Below are positions 43,002 to 51,813 of a stretch of 64,000 nucleotides of DNA, one piece after another. The stretch is from Lachnospiraceae bacterium. Lineage in GTDB: Bacteria; Bacillota; Clostridia; Lachnospirales; Lachnospiraceae. Every line of letters starts with the position of its first letter. The stretch's first letter is position 1. The stretch spans positions 375,778-439,777 of the forward strand of contig CABJAM010000004.1 in assembly GCA_902363555.1 (NCBI GenBank), given 5' to 3'. The position numbers were made by a program, and so were the translations under genes. A model generated the notes under the pieces. That model saw only the letters and a list, made by a program, of their open reading frames with translations. It was not told where the DNA came from and made no database searches.

Positions 43002-44879
43002 ATGGAATATATTGATGTGCATGAAGCGGCGGAAAAATGGATGCTTACAGAAAGAAGAGTAACGACTCTTTGCCGAACAGGACGAATTGAAGGCGCCGTA
43101 AAAGAAGGCAATCTTTGGCGCATACCCAAAACGGCTCTGAAACCAATGGACGGAAGAATAAGGGATTCTTTGGCTAAAAAGTATGCTGCTGTACAGCGCC
43201 CATTACCGATTGGAGTATCCGATTTTAAGGAAACGGTTACGAATTACTATTATGTTGATAAGACGCTGTTAATCAAGGATTTTTTGGATGCGCGGCCAAA
43301 GGTTTCGTTGTTCACCAGACCTCGCAGATTTGGCAAAACGCTCACCATGGATATGCTGCGCGTGTTCTTTGAGAAAAGTGATGAGGATACCTCTGTGTAT
43401 TTTCAAGATAAAAAGATCTGGGCCTGCGGTGATAAATATCGCAAATACCAGGGCAAATATCCGGTCATCTTCCTCACATTCAAGGATGTGAAATTCGAGA
43501 CCTGGGAGGAAACTCTTGAAAAGCTTAGCGCAGTATTTCAGGTTGAGTACAGTCGGCACAAAGAATTACTCGACAGCCCTCAATGTAATGATTTTGAAAA
43601 GCGCTACTACCGCACCATTATCAGCGGCAGTGCAAGCAATGTTGAGCTCACAGAGGCGCTGGCAAATCTATCCGCCATGCTTCACGAGCATTACGGTGTT
43701 GCCCCCATATTGATTATCGACGAATATGACACGCCCGTTCAGCAGGGGTATATGCTTGGGTATTATGAGAAAGTCATTTTGTTTATGCGGAATCTCTTCT
43801 CCGGAGGCTTCAAGGATAATCCACACCTGTCTTTCGGGCTAATGACGGGGATTCTGCGGGTTGCGAAAGAAAGTATCTTCAGCGGCATGAACAATCTGAA
43901 GGTGAACTCCATTCTGGACAACCGCTATAGCGAATACTTCGGCTTTACCTCAGATGAGGTAAAGCCGATGGCGGATTATTACGGAAGGCCTGAAAAGTAT
44001 GACGAACTCTGCGAGTGGTATGATGGGTATTCGTTTGGAACTTCGGAAATTTTTAACCCATGGTCTGTCATCAATTATTTAGATAACGACTGTTATCCGC
44101 AGGCATTTTGGCAATCCACGGGCAACAATGAAATTATCCGTGACATCATTGCCGGCGCCACATCTGAAATTAAGGACAACCTACAGCTTCTGATGCAGGG
44201 TAAACACATATCGACCTATGTGGATACTTCCGTGATATATCCTGAGATAAAGAGTAACCCATCCTCAATCTACAGTTTCCTATTGATTGCAGGGTATTTG
44301 AAAGTGGTAGAAAAAGAGAATTGTCATGATGGCAATGCAATCTGCGACGTGGCCATCCCGAACAAAGAGATCTTCTATGTATACGAAAAAGAAATCCTAT
44401 CTGGATTGTCCGAGATGATTTCGCCGTCTTCCGCGATAGCGATACAGCAGGCAATAATCAAGTAGAATGTGCCTGATTTGCAAAAGCATCTCCAAATTTT
44501 CCTCCGGCAAACGATAAGCGTATTCGATGCCGGCCAGGAGAGCTTCTACCAAGGGCTGATGCTTGGTTTGTACGCGATTATGAATAACCTGTATAAAGTG
44601 TCGTCCAATAGAGAATCCGGCGACGGAAGGTATGATATTCAGATGCTCCCGCTGAATAAACATATGCCGGGTATCCTGATAGAACTCAAGGTGCTGCATG
44701 ACGGTGCGTCAGCCGGCGCGGTGCCCTCCAAACTAAAAGAACTCTCTCATATAGCATTGGAGCAGATCAACGAAAAGAATTATGCCCAGTTGATGCAGGA
44801 GGAAGGCATTACACAAATTATGAAGCTTGGTATTGCTTTCTATAAGAAGCAGGCAGAGATATCCTACTCTATGGATTGA
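43002..44879 (+). pseudogene. HTH + AAA-ATPase-like + PD-(D/E)XK protein split by an amber codon
   Basis: One reading frame that should give about 625 residues. The N-terminus is a helix-turn-helix (YIDVHEAAEKWMLTERRVTT). Next comes an AAA-ATPase-like domain (PF09820-type) with Walker A-like FTRPRRFGKTLTMDMLRVFF and Walker B-like PILIIDEYDTPVQQ. The C-terminal PD-(D/E)XK nuclease-like part (PF08011-type) holds SFYQGLMLGLYAI, GRYDIQML and GILIELKV. A TAG at 44463-44465 interrupts it after QQAIIK; the same frame then continues without any shift to 44879. One substitution is enough to explain it. Read-through, a suppressor or internal initiation at GTG 44469 could still give product. This family is abundant in anaerobes and thought to be mobile or defensive, but its function is unproven. 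Confidence 0.75.
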
Positions 44880-44961
44880 TCTCTGAATGTATGGTAAATA
44901 TAGAAATAGGAACTGTAGTTACGATTATTTGGGGTTACAAGGAAGTATAATCTTCGGATTA

Positions 44962-44999
44962 GGCGGTATAGCCCACACTAAAGGGCTATGCCGCCTTTT
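44962..44999 (+). terminator. Terminator after the ATPase/nuclease pseudogene
   Basis: GGCGGTATAGCCC (44962-44974) pairs with GGGCTATGCCGCC (44983-44995) with one G-U or mismatch, then TTTTC. Confidence 0.85.
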
Positions 45000-45177
45000 C
45001 CCGTGTATTGGTTTCTTTCCGTTCCGAAAACACTTTGTTTGTCAATTCTTTCTTTTCCGCTTCATATTTTGCTGATATCTTCAAAAACTGTTCATGATTG
45101 ATCGTGCCGTTAATGTCGTCCTTATAAAACCGTTTGAAAAAGCAAAAAAATGGCGTTCTACTGCGTAACTTTTTCAA
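44986..45177 (-). pseudogene. Fragment of a large serine recombinase (DUF4368 region)
   Basis: A minus-strand frame reads KRFYKDDINGTINHEQFLKI followed by SAKYEAEKKELTNKVFSERK. This matches the coiled-coil region near the end of large serine recombinases of the TnpX/DUF4368 kind, where LYEDNVSGKISDERFxKLSxxYEAEQ is usual. Neither the catalytic N-terminal domain nor the zinc-binding part is present, so this is a scrap of a lost element. Its end overlaps the terminator stem at 44962-44999. Confidence 0.6.
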
Positions 45178-45268
45178 TAAAATTTATATTTCTATGTATA
45201 TTATTGCAATTTTTGATTCATGAAAATGTAATATAAAATAAATATGCAATTATATTCGCAAGAAACTA

Positions 45269-45296
45269 TTGACATATACAAGAAGTGTGGTAATAT
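45269..45296 (+). promoter_or_regulatory. Promoter of the deoxyribosyltransferase/TIR-like gene
   Basis: TTGACA (45269-45274), spacer of 16, TAATAT (45291-45296). The surrounding 130 bases are strongly AT-rich. Confidence 0.65.
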
Positions 45297-45317
45297 AAAG
45301 AAAAGGAGCGTGAAAAT

Positions 45318-46253
45318 ATGACGAAAAGTGCAATAATACAAGAAAATGTTATGAAATTTCTTGCGGACGGTTGTCCTCATACCATTCAACAAATTAAAGG
45401 CTTCCTAGAGCAAACTGGCATTTCTGATTATTCGGAAGGACAATTTTCCGGTTCCATAAATACACTGCTTAGGAACAAATCCATACAAAAAATGGATAGA
45501 GGAATTTACACAGTAAATCAAAAACATGGAGGTAAAGCTTTTATGAAAACCTGTTTTGTAGTATCGCCTATTGGAGATGTAGAGAGTCAAATAAGAAATA
45601 ATGCGGATAAGTTATTCAAATATATTATTAGCCCAGTGTGTGAAAATTGCGGCTTTGAACCTGTGCGGGTAGACCAAATTAATGATTCTGATTCAATTAC
45701 ACAAACAATTATTGATAAGCTTTTATCGTCAGAGCTTGTTATAGCTGATATTTCTGGACATAACCCTAATGTCTTTTATGAAATGGGGTATAGAAAATGT
45801 ACAGATAAGCCAATTATCCATCTTAAAAAGAAAGGCGAAAGTATACCGTTCGATGTAAACACAGTAAGAACATTTGAGTATGATTTAACCGATTTGGATA
45901 ATGTAGAAGAGACTAAAAAACGCTTAGAACAAACAATAGCAACTTTTTCTTTTGAAAGTCAAGATGATACACTAGGACAAGATGAAGAATCCAACAAGCA
46001 ACTTTTTCCTCAAGGCATTCTTACTATGTTGTATCAAATCCAAGATTCTATTACCGAATTGAAAGAGCAAGTAACCAAAAAAGACACAGAGACTATACAA
46101 GCAATAATGCAAACAAGCTTAAACAATGCAAAAAAAGAAGAATCTACGGATGCTATTATGATGAAAATGCTGTTGCCTGAGTTGATTAAAAATCCAGAAT
46201 CATTCCAAAATTTAATGCAGATTGCTGAAATAGCTAATAAATCTAAAAAGTAA
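45318..46253 (+). CDS. Winged helix + nucleoside deoxyribosyltransferase/TIR-like protein
   Basis: A 311-residue protein. Residues about 1-70 form a winged helix (TIQQIKGFLEQTGISDYSEG, then SINTLLRNKSIQKMDRGIYT). Residues about 78-205 form a domain like the nucleoside 2-deoxyribosyltransferase/TIR superfamily: CFVVSPIGD, VCENCGFEPVRVDQINDSD, LVIADISGHNPNVFYEMGYR and IPFDVNTVRTFEYD. The conserved glutamate in VFYEMG is where NAD- or nucleoside-cleaving members have their catalytic residue. The C-terminus (about 230-311) is helical and Lys/Glu-rich. AAAGGAG precedes the ATG by 10 bases. Such domains are common effectors in anti-phage systems, and the gene lies alone in AT-rich DNA next to mobile-element scraps. 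A defence role is plausible but inferred; it could also be a regulator. Confidence 0.75.
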   Translation: MTKSAIIQENVMKFLADGCPHTIQQIKGFLEQTGISDYSEGQFSGSINTLLRNKSIQKMDRGIYTVNQKHGGKAFMKTCFVVSPIGDVESQIRNNADKLFKYIISPVCENCGFEPVRVDQINDSDSITQTIIDKLLSSELVIADISGHNPNVFYEMGYRKCTDKPIIHLKKKGESIPFDVNTVRTFEYDLTDLDNVEETKKRLEQTIATFSFESQDDTLGQDEESNKQLFPQGILTMLYQIQDSITELKEQVTKKDTETIQAIMQTSLNNAKKEESTDAIMMKMLLPELIKNPESFQNLMQIAEIANKSKK

Positions 46254-46647
46254 ATAAAAGGAACTGTCGGGAAATAGACAGTCCTAAACAGGGGCGGCGG
46301 TGGCTCGTATGAGTCTCTGTCTCCCCTGAATTTTTCTGCAAAAGACATCACATCAATTTGAAATCGCTAAAAAAGAATACAATGCACTCAAACAATGTAT
46401 ATTAAAGGAGGAGGCATGGTTAAAAATGAGAGGATTTGCTTACTGTCTACCATGGGAACAGACAAGTCCGCCGTCCTTTGGGGGTCCTCTGACCCCGCCT
46501 TATTTTTCTTATACCTTGATAATCTTATGAACTAAGAATATAATAGAGTACACACAAAGGGATATTGATGAGAAGCAGAAAGGCCTAAATGTAAATGTGT
46601 CAGGTCTTTTCTGTATCGGGTATTTTAGCGAAACGGAGGTAACTATA
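46254..46647. other. Intergenic stretch with several hairpins
   Basis: About 390 bases without a supported gene. Hairpins include GGACTGTC-type GAACTGTC/GACAGTCC at about 46261-46285 right after the preceding gene, and GGGGTC/GACCCC (46481-46496) followed by TATTTTTC, which may be a terminator. A ribosome-like AAAGGAGGAGG at about 46406 precedes a short ATG frame that resembles nothing known. The sequence looks like eroded mobile DNA. Confidence 0.4.
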
Positions 46648-47205
46648 ATGAGAAAGAATTTTGGAGCTAAGCCATGGACGTATCCACAGCCGGTATTTAT
46701 TATTGCCACCTATGATGAGGATGGGATTCCGGATGCTATGAATGCTGCATGGGGCGGTATCAGCGATGATACACAGATTGCTATGTGTCTCAGTGCCGGA
46801 CATAAAACAGTGAAGAATATTCTTGCGCGGGGAGCGTTTACGGTGAGTATGGCCGATGCCGCTCACGTGACGGCGTGCGATTATGTAGGTATTGTATCAG
46901 CAAACGATGTGCCTGAAAAACTTGAAAAGGCGGGATTCAACACGACCCAGTCTGAGTTTGTGGATGCGCCTTTGATCGACGAGTTGCCTATGGCTTTGGA
47001 GTGTCGGCTGGTCAGCTACGATGAGGAATCCTGCCGCCTTATTGGCGAGATTGTTAATGTAAGTGCCGAGGAAAGCATCTTAAGTGATGGCAAGATTGAT
47101 CCGGCCAAACTGGAGCCGATCATCTTTGACCCTGTGAACAATGCGTATCTTAAACTGGGGGAGAAGGTTGGTCATGCCTTTAAGGACGGTATGGCGCTGA
47201 AATAA
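46648..47205 (+). CDS. Flavin reductase-like (flavoredoxin) protein
   Basis: A 185-residue protein of the flavin reductase-like FMN-binding fold (PF01613). The strand PQPVFIIATYDEDGIPDAMN leads to the flavin-binding AWGGISDDTQIAMCLSAGHK, followed by GAFTVSMADAAHV and LECRLVSYDEESCRLIGEIV. Members such as flavoredoxin bind FMN and shuttle electrons or reduce free flavin in anaerobes. The start is ATG 46648, 7 bases after CGGAGGT. The upstream frame extends to 46597 without a ribosome site. It is probably monocistronic. Confidence 0.88.
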   Translation: MRKNFGAKPWTYPQPVFIIATYDEDGIPDAMNAAWGGISDDTQIAMCLSAGHKTVKNILARGAFTVSMADAAHVTACDYVGIVSANDVPEKLEKAGFNTTQSEFVDAPLIDELPMALECRLVSYDEESCRLIGEIVNVSAEESILSDGKIDPAKLEPIIFDPVNNAYLKLGEKVGHAFKDGMALK

Positions 47206-47265
47206 ATTTGAGACGCTGCGCCTGAGAAATGTGGCTTTGAAATCATTTTATGGAGGAAATCGGTT

Positions 47266-48042
47266 ATGGCTGCACAGACAAGAGGGTTTTGCAAATATTG
47301 TGGAAAAGAATATACAAAAGCGGGCATGGCGAAACATCTGACAGCATGTAAGGAGCGGAAAAGCATACTTGCTGCGGCGAAGGGGAAAGATGGCTGCTAT
47401 GAATTGATGGTTTACGGAAAGTATAATAGTGATTATTGGCTGATTGTTCAAATTAAAGATACGGCTACATTAAAGGATCTGGATAAGTTTATCCGTGATA
47501 TTTGGGTGGAATGTTGTGGACATTTAAGCGCTTTTGATATCAGTGGACAACTATATGAATCCATGCCTTCTGCGGACAGTTTCTGGGGTGAACCGCCAAA
47601 AAGTATGGTTTGCAAACTAAAAAACGTACTTTCAGTAGGAATGCTGTTGGGATATGAGTACGATTATGGTTCAACGACAGAGCTGAGTATTAAAGTGCTG
47701 GATCATATGGATAACGTCAGTCAAAAAGATAAGGTTGTCATTTTATCACGAAACAACCCGCCGGATATCGTATGTAGTGTATGTGGGAAAAATCCGGCAG
47801 AGTGGGTCGATCCGACGCATATTTATGATGAAAATGCATTTTGGTGTGAAGCGTGTATGGAGGCGGGGGCCCGGAAGGATTTGGAAGAGGATATGGCTGC
47901 TCACGAAGGTGATGAATTCGTAGAATTTGAATTTGAAATTCCGGAGTATTTTCTCCCGGTTTGCAATTCACCTAGAATGGGTGTGTGCGGTTATGAAGGA
48001 AGCAATCGTTATCCGGATCAATTTGTTCCGGATAAAAAATGA
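47266..48042 (+). CDS. Zinc-binding protein with pRiA4b ORF-3-like domain
   Basis: A 258-residue protein. The N-terminus has a zinc-knuckle (FCKYCGKEYTKAGMAKHLTAC). The middle is a plasmid pRiA4b ORF-3-like domain (about 45-165) with LMVYGKYNSDYWLIVQIKDT, FIRDIWVECCGHLSAFDI and LGYEYDYGSTTELSIKVL. A second cysteine set (VCSVCGKNPAEWV and FWCEACMEAG) follows, then an acidic tail. The family is widespread in bacteria; nucleic-acid binding is often assumed but not established. GGAGGAAA precedes the ATG. A strong terminator follows. Confidence 0.82.
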   Translation: MAAQTRGFCKYCGKEYTKAGMAKHLTACKERKSILAAAKGKDGCYELMVYGKYNSDYWLIVQIKDTATLKDLDKFIRDIWVECCGHLSAFDISGQLYESMPSADSFWGEPPKSMVCKLKNVLSVGMLLGYEYDYGSTTELSIKVLDHMDNVSQKDKVVILSRNNPPDIVCSVCGKNPAEWVDPTHIYDENAFWCEACMEAGARKDLEEDMAAHEGDEFVEFEFEIPEYFLPVCNSPRMGVCGYEGSNRYPDQFVPDKK

Positions 48043-48069
48043 TCTGCGTGCAGACGTTGCTTAATATCA

Positions 48070-48116
48070 GGTTCTTACCAGAGGCCGGTTTCCGGTGCCT
48101 GGTAAGAACCTTTTTT
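48070..48116 (+). terminator. Strong terminator after the zinc protein
   Basis: GGTTCTTACCAG (48070-48081) pairs with CTGGTAAGAACC (48099-48110), with inner CCGG pairing, then TTTTTT. Confidence 0.92.
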
Positions 48117-48184
48117 GATTTTTGAGCGCTCTGTCTGTCGGTTACTTTTCACAGCAGATATGAGATAACTATGCTGCAAAAAAG

Positions 48185-48994
48185 CTATTGCCCAGCCAGT
48201 TGATCCAGCGTCTTAAAGCTGTATCCCATTTCCTCCCATTTGGTCAGCAGCTCGTCAAGAATCTGTGCATTGGTGCTGGACGTGCTGTGGAGCAGGACGA
48301 CGGCGCCGGGATGGATGCGGCCCAGGAGCTTATCAAATGCTTCCTCCTTCGTGGGCTGCTTATCCTGATACCAGTCCACATAAGCCAGACTCCAGAAAAA
48401 TGTTGAGTAGCCCAGCTCCTTGGCCATGGAGAGATTGGCCTCGCTGTATTTGCCCTGGGGCGGGCGGTAATATTTGGTCATGGTTTTTCCTGTGATCTGC
48501 TGATACAGTGTTTCCACGTCCTGCAACTCCTTTGTGAAGGCCTCCACTGTGGAGATTTTGGACATGTCCGGATGATTGTATGTATGGTTGCCGACGGTAT
48601 GACCTTCATCCGCCATACGTTTGATAAGGTCCGGTTCAGCTTTGACAAAGGTGCCGACCACAAAGAAAGTGGCGGAGACATTGTGTTTTTTCAGGGCGTC
48701 TAAAATCATAGGCGTATTCCCGTTTTCATAGCCGCAGTCGAAAGTCAGGTAGATGACTTTTTCCGTAGTGTCCTCGGCATAATAGGCGTTGTACTTTTTA
48801 AGCTCATCAAAGCTGGCGTTGGCCACAGGCGGCTGGCCCTCCTCCTGGAAGCTTAAGCCCCAGTTTCCGTCGGCCGATGTGGGCACCGCTTTTTGCTTCA
48901 CATAATCGACACCCTGTGCCAGAAGCCGCCCGGCCATGAAGGCGGCAGCGAAAAGAAGGAGCAGACCGGCTCCCCTGGCGATATTTTTTTTCAT
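48185..48994 (-). CDS. Polysaccharide deacetylase, PdaA-like
   Basis: A 269-residue exported protein. An N-terminal signal anchor (GAGLLLLFAAAFMAGRLLAQ) is followed by a NodB-type deacetylase domain: IYLTFDCGYENGNTPMILDA supplies the catalytic aspartate, GHTVGNHTYNHPDMSKI the metal-binding H-x3-H, YYRPPQGKYSEAN the arginine motif, and VVLLHSTSST the last histidine motif. The first motif has Cys where most families have a second aspartate; PdaA has Asn there. PdaA-type enzymes remove acetyl groups from N-acetylmuramic acid during spore cortex muramic-lactam formation, so this may be a sporulation or cell-wall gene. It is transcribed alone, divergently from the antiporter gene. Confidence 0.88.
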   Translation of the reverse strand: MKKNIARGAGLLLLFAAAFMAGRLLAQGVDYVKQKAVPTSADGNWGLSFQEEGQPPVANASFDELKKYNAYYAEDTTEKVIYLTFDCGYENGNTPMILDALKKHNVSATFFVVGTFVKAEPDLIKRMADEGHTVGNHTYNHPDMSKISTVEAFTKELQDVETLYQQITGKTMTKYYRPPQGKYSEANLSMAKELGYSTFFWSLAYVDWYQDKQPTKEEAFDKLLGRIHPGAVVLLHSTSSTNAQILDELLTKWEEMGYSFKTLDQLAGQ

Positions 48995-49122
48995 AGAAAA
49001 CCACCATAATGGATTTGTATAAATATATGATGGCCATATTTTTATATGCCGTTTATTTTGACAAATACGAAGTATACCGGTAAAATAAGAGTCGGTTATG
49101 CGTATTTAAGGAGGAAATGGAA

Positions 49123-50316
49123 ATGTTACTTAGTATTGCCTTGATATTAATGGCTGGTATGTCTGCCGGCTGGATATGTAAAAAGTTAAGGCTGCCAAGC
49201 CTGATCGGTATGCTTTTCACAGGAATAATTCTTGGGCCGTATGTTTTGAACCTTATTGATGGTACGATTTTAGGCATATCGCCGGAGCTGCGGCGTATTG
49301 CACTGATCATTATATTAGCGCGGGCGGGATTATCGTTGGATTTAAATGATCTGAAAAAGGTGGGCCGGCCGGCGGTGCTGATGTGCTTTGTGCCGGCCTG
49401 CTTTGAGATAGCGGGTATGCTTTTACTAGCGCCGCCTTTGCTTGGAATATCGATGCTTGATGCAGCGATCATGGGTGCGGTCGTTGCCGCGGTATCACCG
49501 GCAGTGATCGTTCCAAAGATGCTGAAATTAATGGAGGAGGGCTATGGTACAGATAAGAGTATACCACAGTTGATCCTGGCCGGTGCCTCGGTGGATGATG
49601 TGTTTGTTATTGTCATATTTACGGCGTTTACCGGGCTGGCTCAGGGCGGGAGCGTGAGTGCGGCAAGCTTTGGGCAGATACCGATTTCGATTGTGCTGGG
49701 TGTGATCGTGGGCGGCATTGCGGGGGCCCTGCTGGCGAAATATTTTGAAAAGGTCCATATAAGAGATACGGTGAAGGTTGTGCTGATTTTATGTCTTTCC
49801 TTTATTTTAGTCACCCTTGAGGATGATTTGAAAAATGTTGTTCCATTTTCAGGGCTGATCGCGGTGATGTGTCTTGGCATTCTTCTTCAGCGCCGCCGCA
49901 GTGCTGTGGCCGGCCGTCTGTCCGCCAAGTTTTCAAAGCTCTGGGTTGCTGCTGAAATTTTGCTCTTTGTTCTCGTGGGAGCTACGGTGGACCTGAACTA
50001 TGCCGTATCGGCGGGAGGAGCAGCGGTCCTGCTGATTTTTGGCGCACTGGTTTTTCGGATGGCCGGCGTTTTTGTATGTCTGATTAAAACCCGCATTTCT
50101 TGGAGGGAGCGGCTTTTTTGTATGATCGCCTATACGCCCAAGGCTACTGTGCAGGCGGCCATCGGCGGGGTTCCGCTGGCTATGGGGCTGCCTTGTGGAA
50201 ATATCGTGCTGACGGTGGCAGTTTTAGCTATATTGATCACGGCGCCGCTGGGAGCATTTTTCATAGATCTGACCTATAAGCGGCTGCTGAGCCACTGTTT
50301 ACCGGATCGTCAGTGA
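49123..50316 (+). CDS. Cation/proton antiporter (NhaP/CPA1-CPA2 type)
   Basis: A 397-residue membrane protein with about 12 hydrophobic segments: AGWICKKLRLPSLIGMLFTG, LILARAGLSLDLNDLKKVG, AAVSPAVIVPKMLKLMEEGY (the discontinuous-helix segment of antiporters), SVDDVFVIVIFTAFTGLA and later GATVDLNYAV. The paired acidic residues in the DD of SVDDVF are where the ion-binding aspartates of sodium/proton antiporters lie. ATG 49123 has AAGGAGG 8 bases upstream; ATG 49117 is too close to it. It would exchange Na+ or K+ for H+ across the inner membrane. Palindromic repeats follow the gene. Confidence 0.87.
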   Translation: MLLSIALILMAGMSAGWICKKLRLPSLIGMLFTGIILGPYVLNLIDGTILGISPELRRIALIIILARAGLSLDLNDLKKVGRPAVLMCFVPACFEIAGMLLLAPPLLGISMLDAAIMGAVVAAVSPAVIVPKMLKLMEEGYGTDKSIPQLILAGASVDDVFVIVIFTAFTGLAQGGSVSAASFGQIPISIVLGVIVGGIAGALLAKYFEKVHIRDTVKVVLILCLSFILVTLEDDLKNVVPFSGLIAVMCLGILLQRRRSAVAGRLSAKFSKLWVAAEILLFVLVGATVDLNYAVSAGGAAVLLIFGALVFRMAGVFVCLIKTRISWRERLFCMIAYTPKATVQAAIGGVPLAMGLPCGNIVLTVAVLAILITAPLGAFFIDLTYKRLLSHCLPDRQ

Positions 50317-50323
50317 ACAGTAA

Positions 50324-50352
50324 GTAACAGTTCGGCTCCTCTAAACTGTTAC
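50324..50352. repeat. 29-base palindromic repeat, copy A
   Basis: GTAACAGTT and AACTGTTAC are exact inverted arms around CGGCTCCTCTA. It lies 8 bases after the antiporter stop and is 26/29 identical to copy B. Confidence 0.65.
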
Positions 50353-50438
50353 AACATTAACGCTGATAGGTAATGCTGCTGAAAAGTTGGAGTTTAAAAA
50401 GCATGTCGATTGTGGTACGATAGGTATGATATTACTGT

Positions 50439-50467
50439 GTAACAGTTCGGCCCCTCTGAACGGTTAC
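50439..50467. repeat. 29-base palindromic repeat, copy B
   Basis: GTAACAGTT then CGGCCCCTCTG then AACGGTTAC; copy A has CTCC and ACTG at the changed places. A degenerate third copy is at 61968. It lies upstream of the chosen start of the HipA-like gene. Confidence 0.65.
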
Positions 50468-50494
50468 ATTATTGTTCTGGAAAGGGTGAGCCTG

Positions 50495-51601
50495 TTGGAT
50501 AATAAAATGTATGTGATCATGCACGGAGAGCGTGAGGTTGCACAGATCGCAGCCAGTGGTTACTGTAAAGTGTACGGGGAAGGCTTTATGCCCTATGATT
50601 TATATTTGGACGATACGGACGATGCGATGGACACTTTGGTAAATAATATAACAAATTTTTACTATTGGTGCGCGACAAGAGTACTGACTTTGGACAGGGC
50701 ATATGCCAAGGAAATTTTAAATAGTATCGGTGCGTCTCAGGCCCGGACAGATAGAGAACGCGCCAAAATCGCACTATCCTACCACTGCCTTTCACTGACA
50801 GACATTTACTGGGTGAAGATGGCGGGTGAAGATGTAAGTTTTAAGGAAATAAACCTGTATGAAAATCACCTGGAGAATGCCCTGGTGGATATTGCCCTCA
50901 GAGGGCGTCAGATGACGGTGAATAACCGGCATCTTTTGGCGGATGATCTGTCTACGGGCGGCGCTTTTCCAAAAGCCTGGCTGAGAAAAGCTGATGGGTT
51001 TATGCTTTTAAAGGATGGAAATGATGAAGCCGTGGAAAATGAACTTCTGGCGAGCAAAATCTGCCGGTGTTTCCTTTGCCATCAGGTACATTATGACACT
51101 TACGATTATGAGGGGATGAGGGTCAGTGCCAGTACAATTATGACGGATATCCGGTATAGTATTGTATCCAGAGAGGCTTTCGACATTTATGCGGCCAATC
51201 ATCAATTGGACGCGCTGCAGTATATTCTGGAGCTTGACGGCTATTCCTTTCATATGATGAATATTCTGGATTACCTTGTGGGAAATACGGACAGGCATTG
51301 GGGTAACTGGGGGCTTCTTATAGATAATGAAACGAACCGGCCAGTGCGTCTGCATGACCTGATGGATTTTAATAAAGCGTTTGGGGAGTACGATACGATG
51401 GAGGGTGCCAATTGTCTGACGGTCTATCCGGAGCTTATGAGTCAGCAGGCAGCGGCGGCCCGGGCTGTTAAATGCATTGGACTGAATCAGATATGTGCTG
51501 TTGACGAAATCTGGTTTGACGGCCGTGACACAGTTTTTAAGATGTTTATGGATCGATTGGCTTTTTTGAAATCCATTGACGCGGGTCGGATGGAGCATTA
51601 G
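50495..51601 (+). CDS. HipA-like kinase-fold protein
   Basis: A 368-residue protein. The second half resembles the HipA/PI3K-like kinase core: LDYLVGNTDRHWGNWGLLID gives the catalytic aspartate and asparagine, and RLHDLMDFNKAF gives a DFN-like metal motif. The first half is not clearly related to HipA-N and there is no HipB-type antitoxin beside it, so this is a stand-alone relative and not a standard persistence module. I place the start at TTG 50495 after AAAGGGTGAG; the frame runs further up through the palindromic repeat, where no ribosome site is seen, and ATG 50507 is another option. A kinase function acting on a protein is inferred from fold only. Confidence 0.65.
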   Translation: MDNKMYVIMHGEREVAQIAASGYCKVYGEGFMPYDLYLDDTDDAMDTLVNNITNFYYWCATRVLTLDRAYAKEILNSIGASQARTDRERAKIALSYHCLSLTDIYWVKMAGEDVSFKEINLYENHLENALVDIALRGRQMTVNNRHLLADDLSTGGAFPKAWLRKADGFMLLKDGNDEAVENELLASKICRCFLCHQVHYDTYDYEGMRVSASTIMTDIRYSIVSREAFDIYAANHQLDALQYILELDGYSFHMMNILDYLVGNTDRHWGNWGLLIDNETNRPVRLHDLMDFNKAFGEYDTMEGANCLTVYPELMSQQAAAARAVKCIGLNQICAVDEIWFDGRDTVFKMFMDRLAFLKSIDAGRMEH

Positions 51602-51630
51602 AGCGTGTGTCGGAATATTGTGGATTACTG

Positions 51631-51659
51631 TTGCAAAAAAAGGTTGTTTGCATTATAAT
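51631..51659 (+). promoter_or_regulatory. Promoter of the GGDEF/EAL pair
   Basis: TTGCAA (51631-51636), exact 17-base spacer, TATAAT (51654-51659). Transcription would begin near 51666, leaving a leader of about 148 bases. Confidence 0.75.
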
Positions 51660-51665
51660 TATATG

Positions 51666-51813
51666 GATAAAGTACCAAGAAAACCGCGGTAGTATTAAGT
51701 AATCTTCGGTGTGCTCTGGCAGCGGACTGCCGATAAAATATGCCCGAAGCGGCCCGTGGGGAAGCTTCGGGCTTGAAACTGGAAACAATCTGAAAGGAAA
51801 GCCGGTAATCCAT
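51666..51813 (+). promoter_or_regulatory. Structured 5' leader with competing stems
   Basis: GCCCGAAGC (51742-51750) can pair with GCTTCGGGC (51764-51772), and its core CCGAAG (51744-51749) can pair instead with CTTCGG (51704-51709). The two folds exclude each other. A small GGCAG-cgga-CTGCC stem lies between. Such alternatives are typical of riboswitches or attenuators. The consensus of the known c-di-GMP riboswitch classes was not found. The ribosome site AAAGGAAAG follows at about 51793. Confidence 0.5.

Noticed and set aside
46384..46530. Short ATG frame after AAAGGAGGAGG (QCILKEEAWLKMRGFAYCLP)
   Set aside because: It has a ribosome-like sequence but no family resemblance, and it runs through hairpins; support was too weak for a gene call.
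50387..50494. Upstream extension of the HipA-like frame to TTG 50387
   Set aside because: The extension reads through a palindromic repeat and lacks a ribosome site, so the start was moved to 50495.
51666..51813. Known c-di-GMP riboswitch (GEMM classes)
   Set aside because: The conserved blocks of these classes were not found, so only a generic structured leader is claimed.
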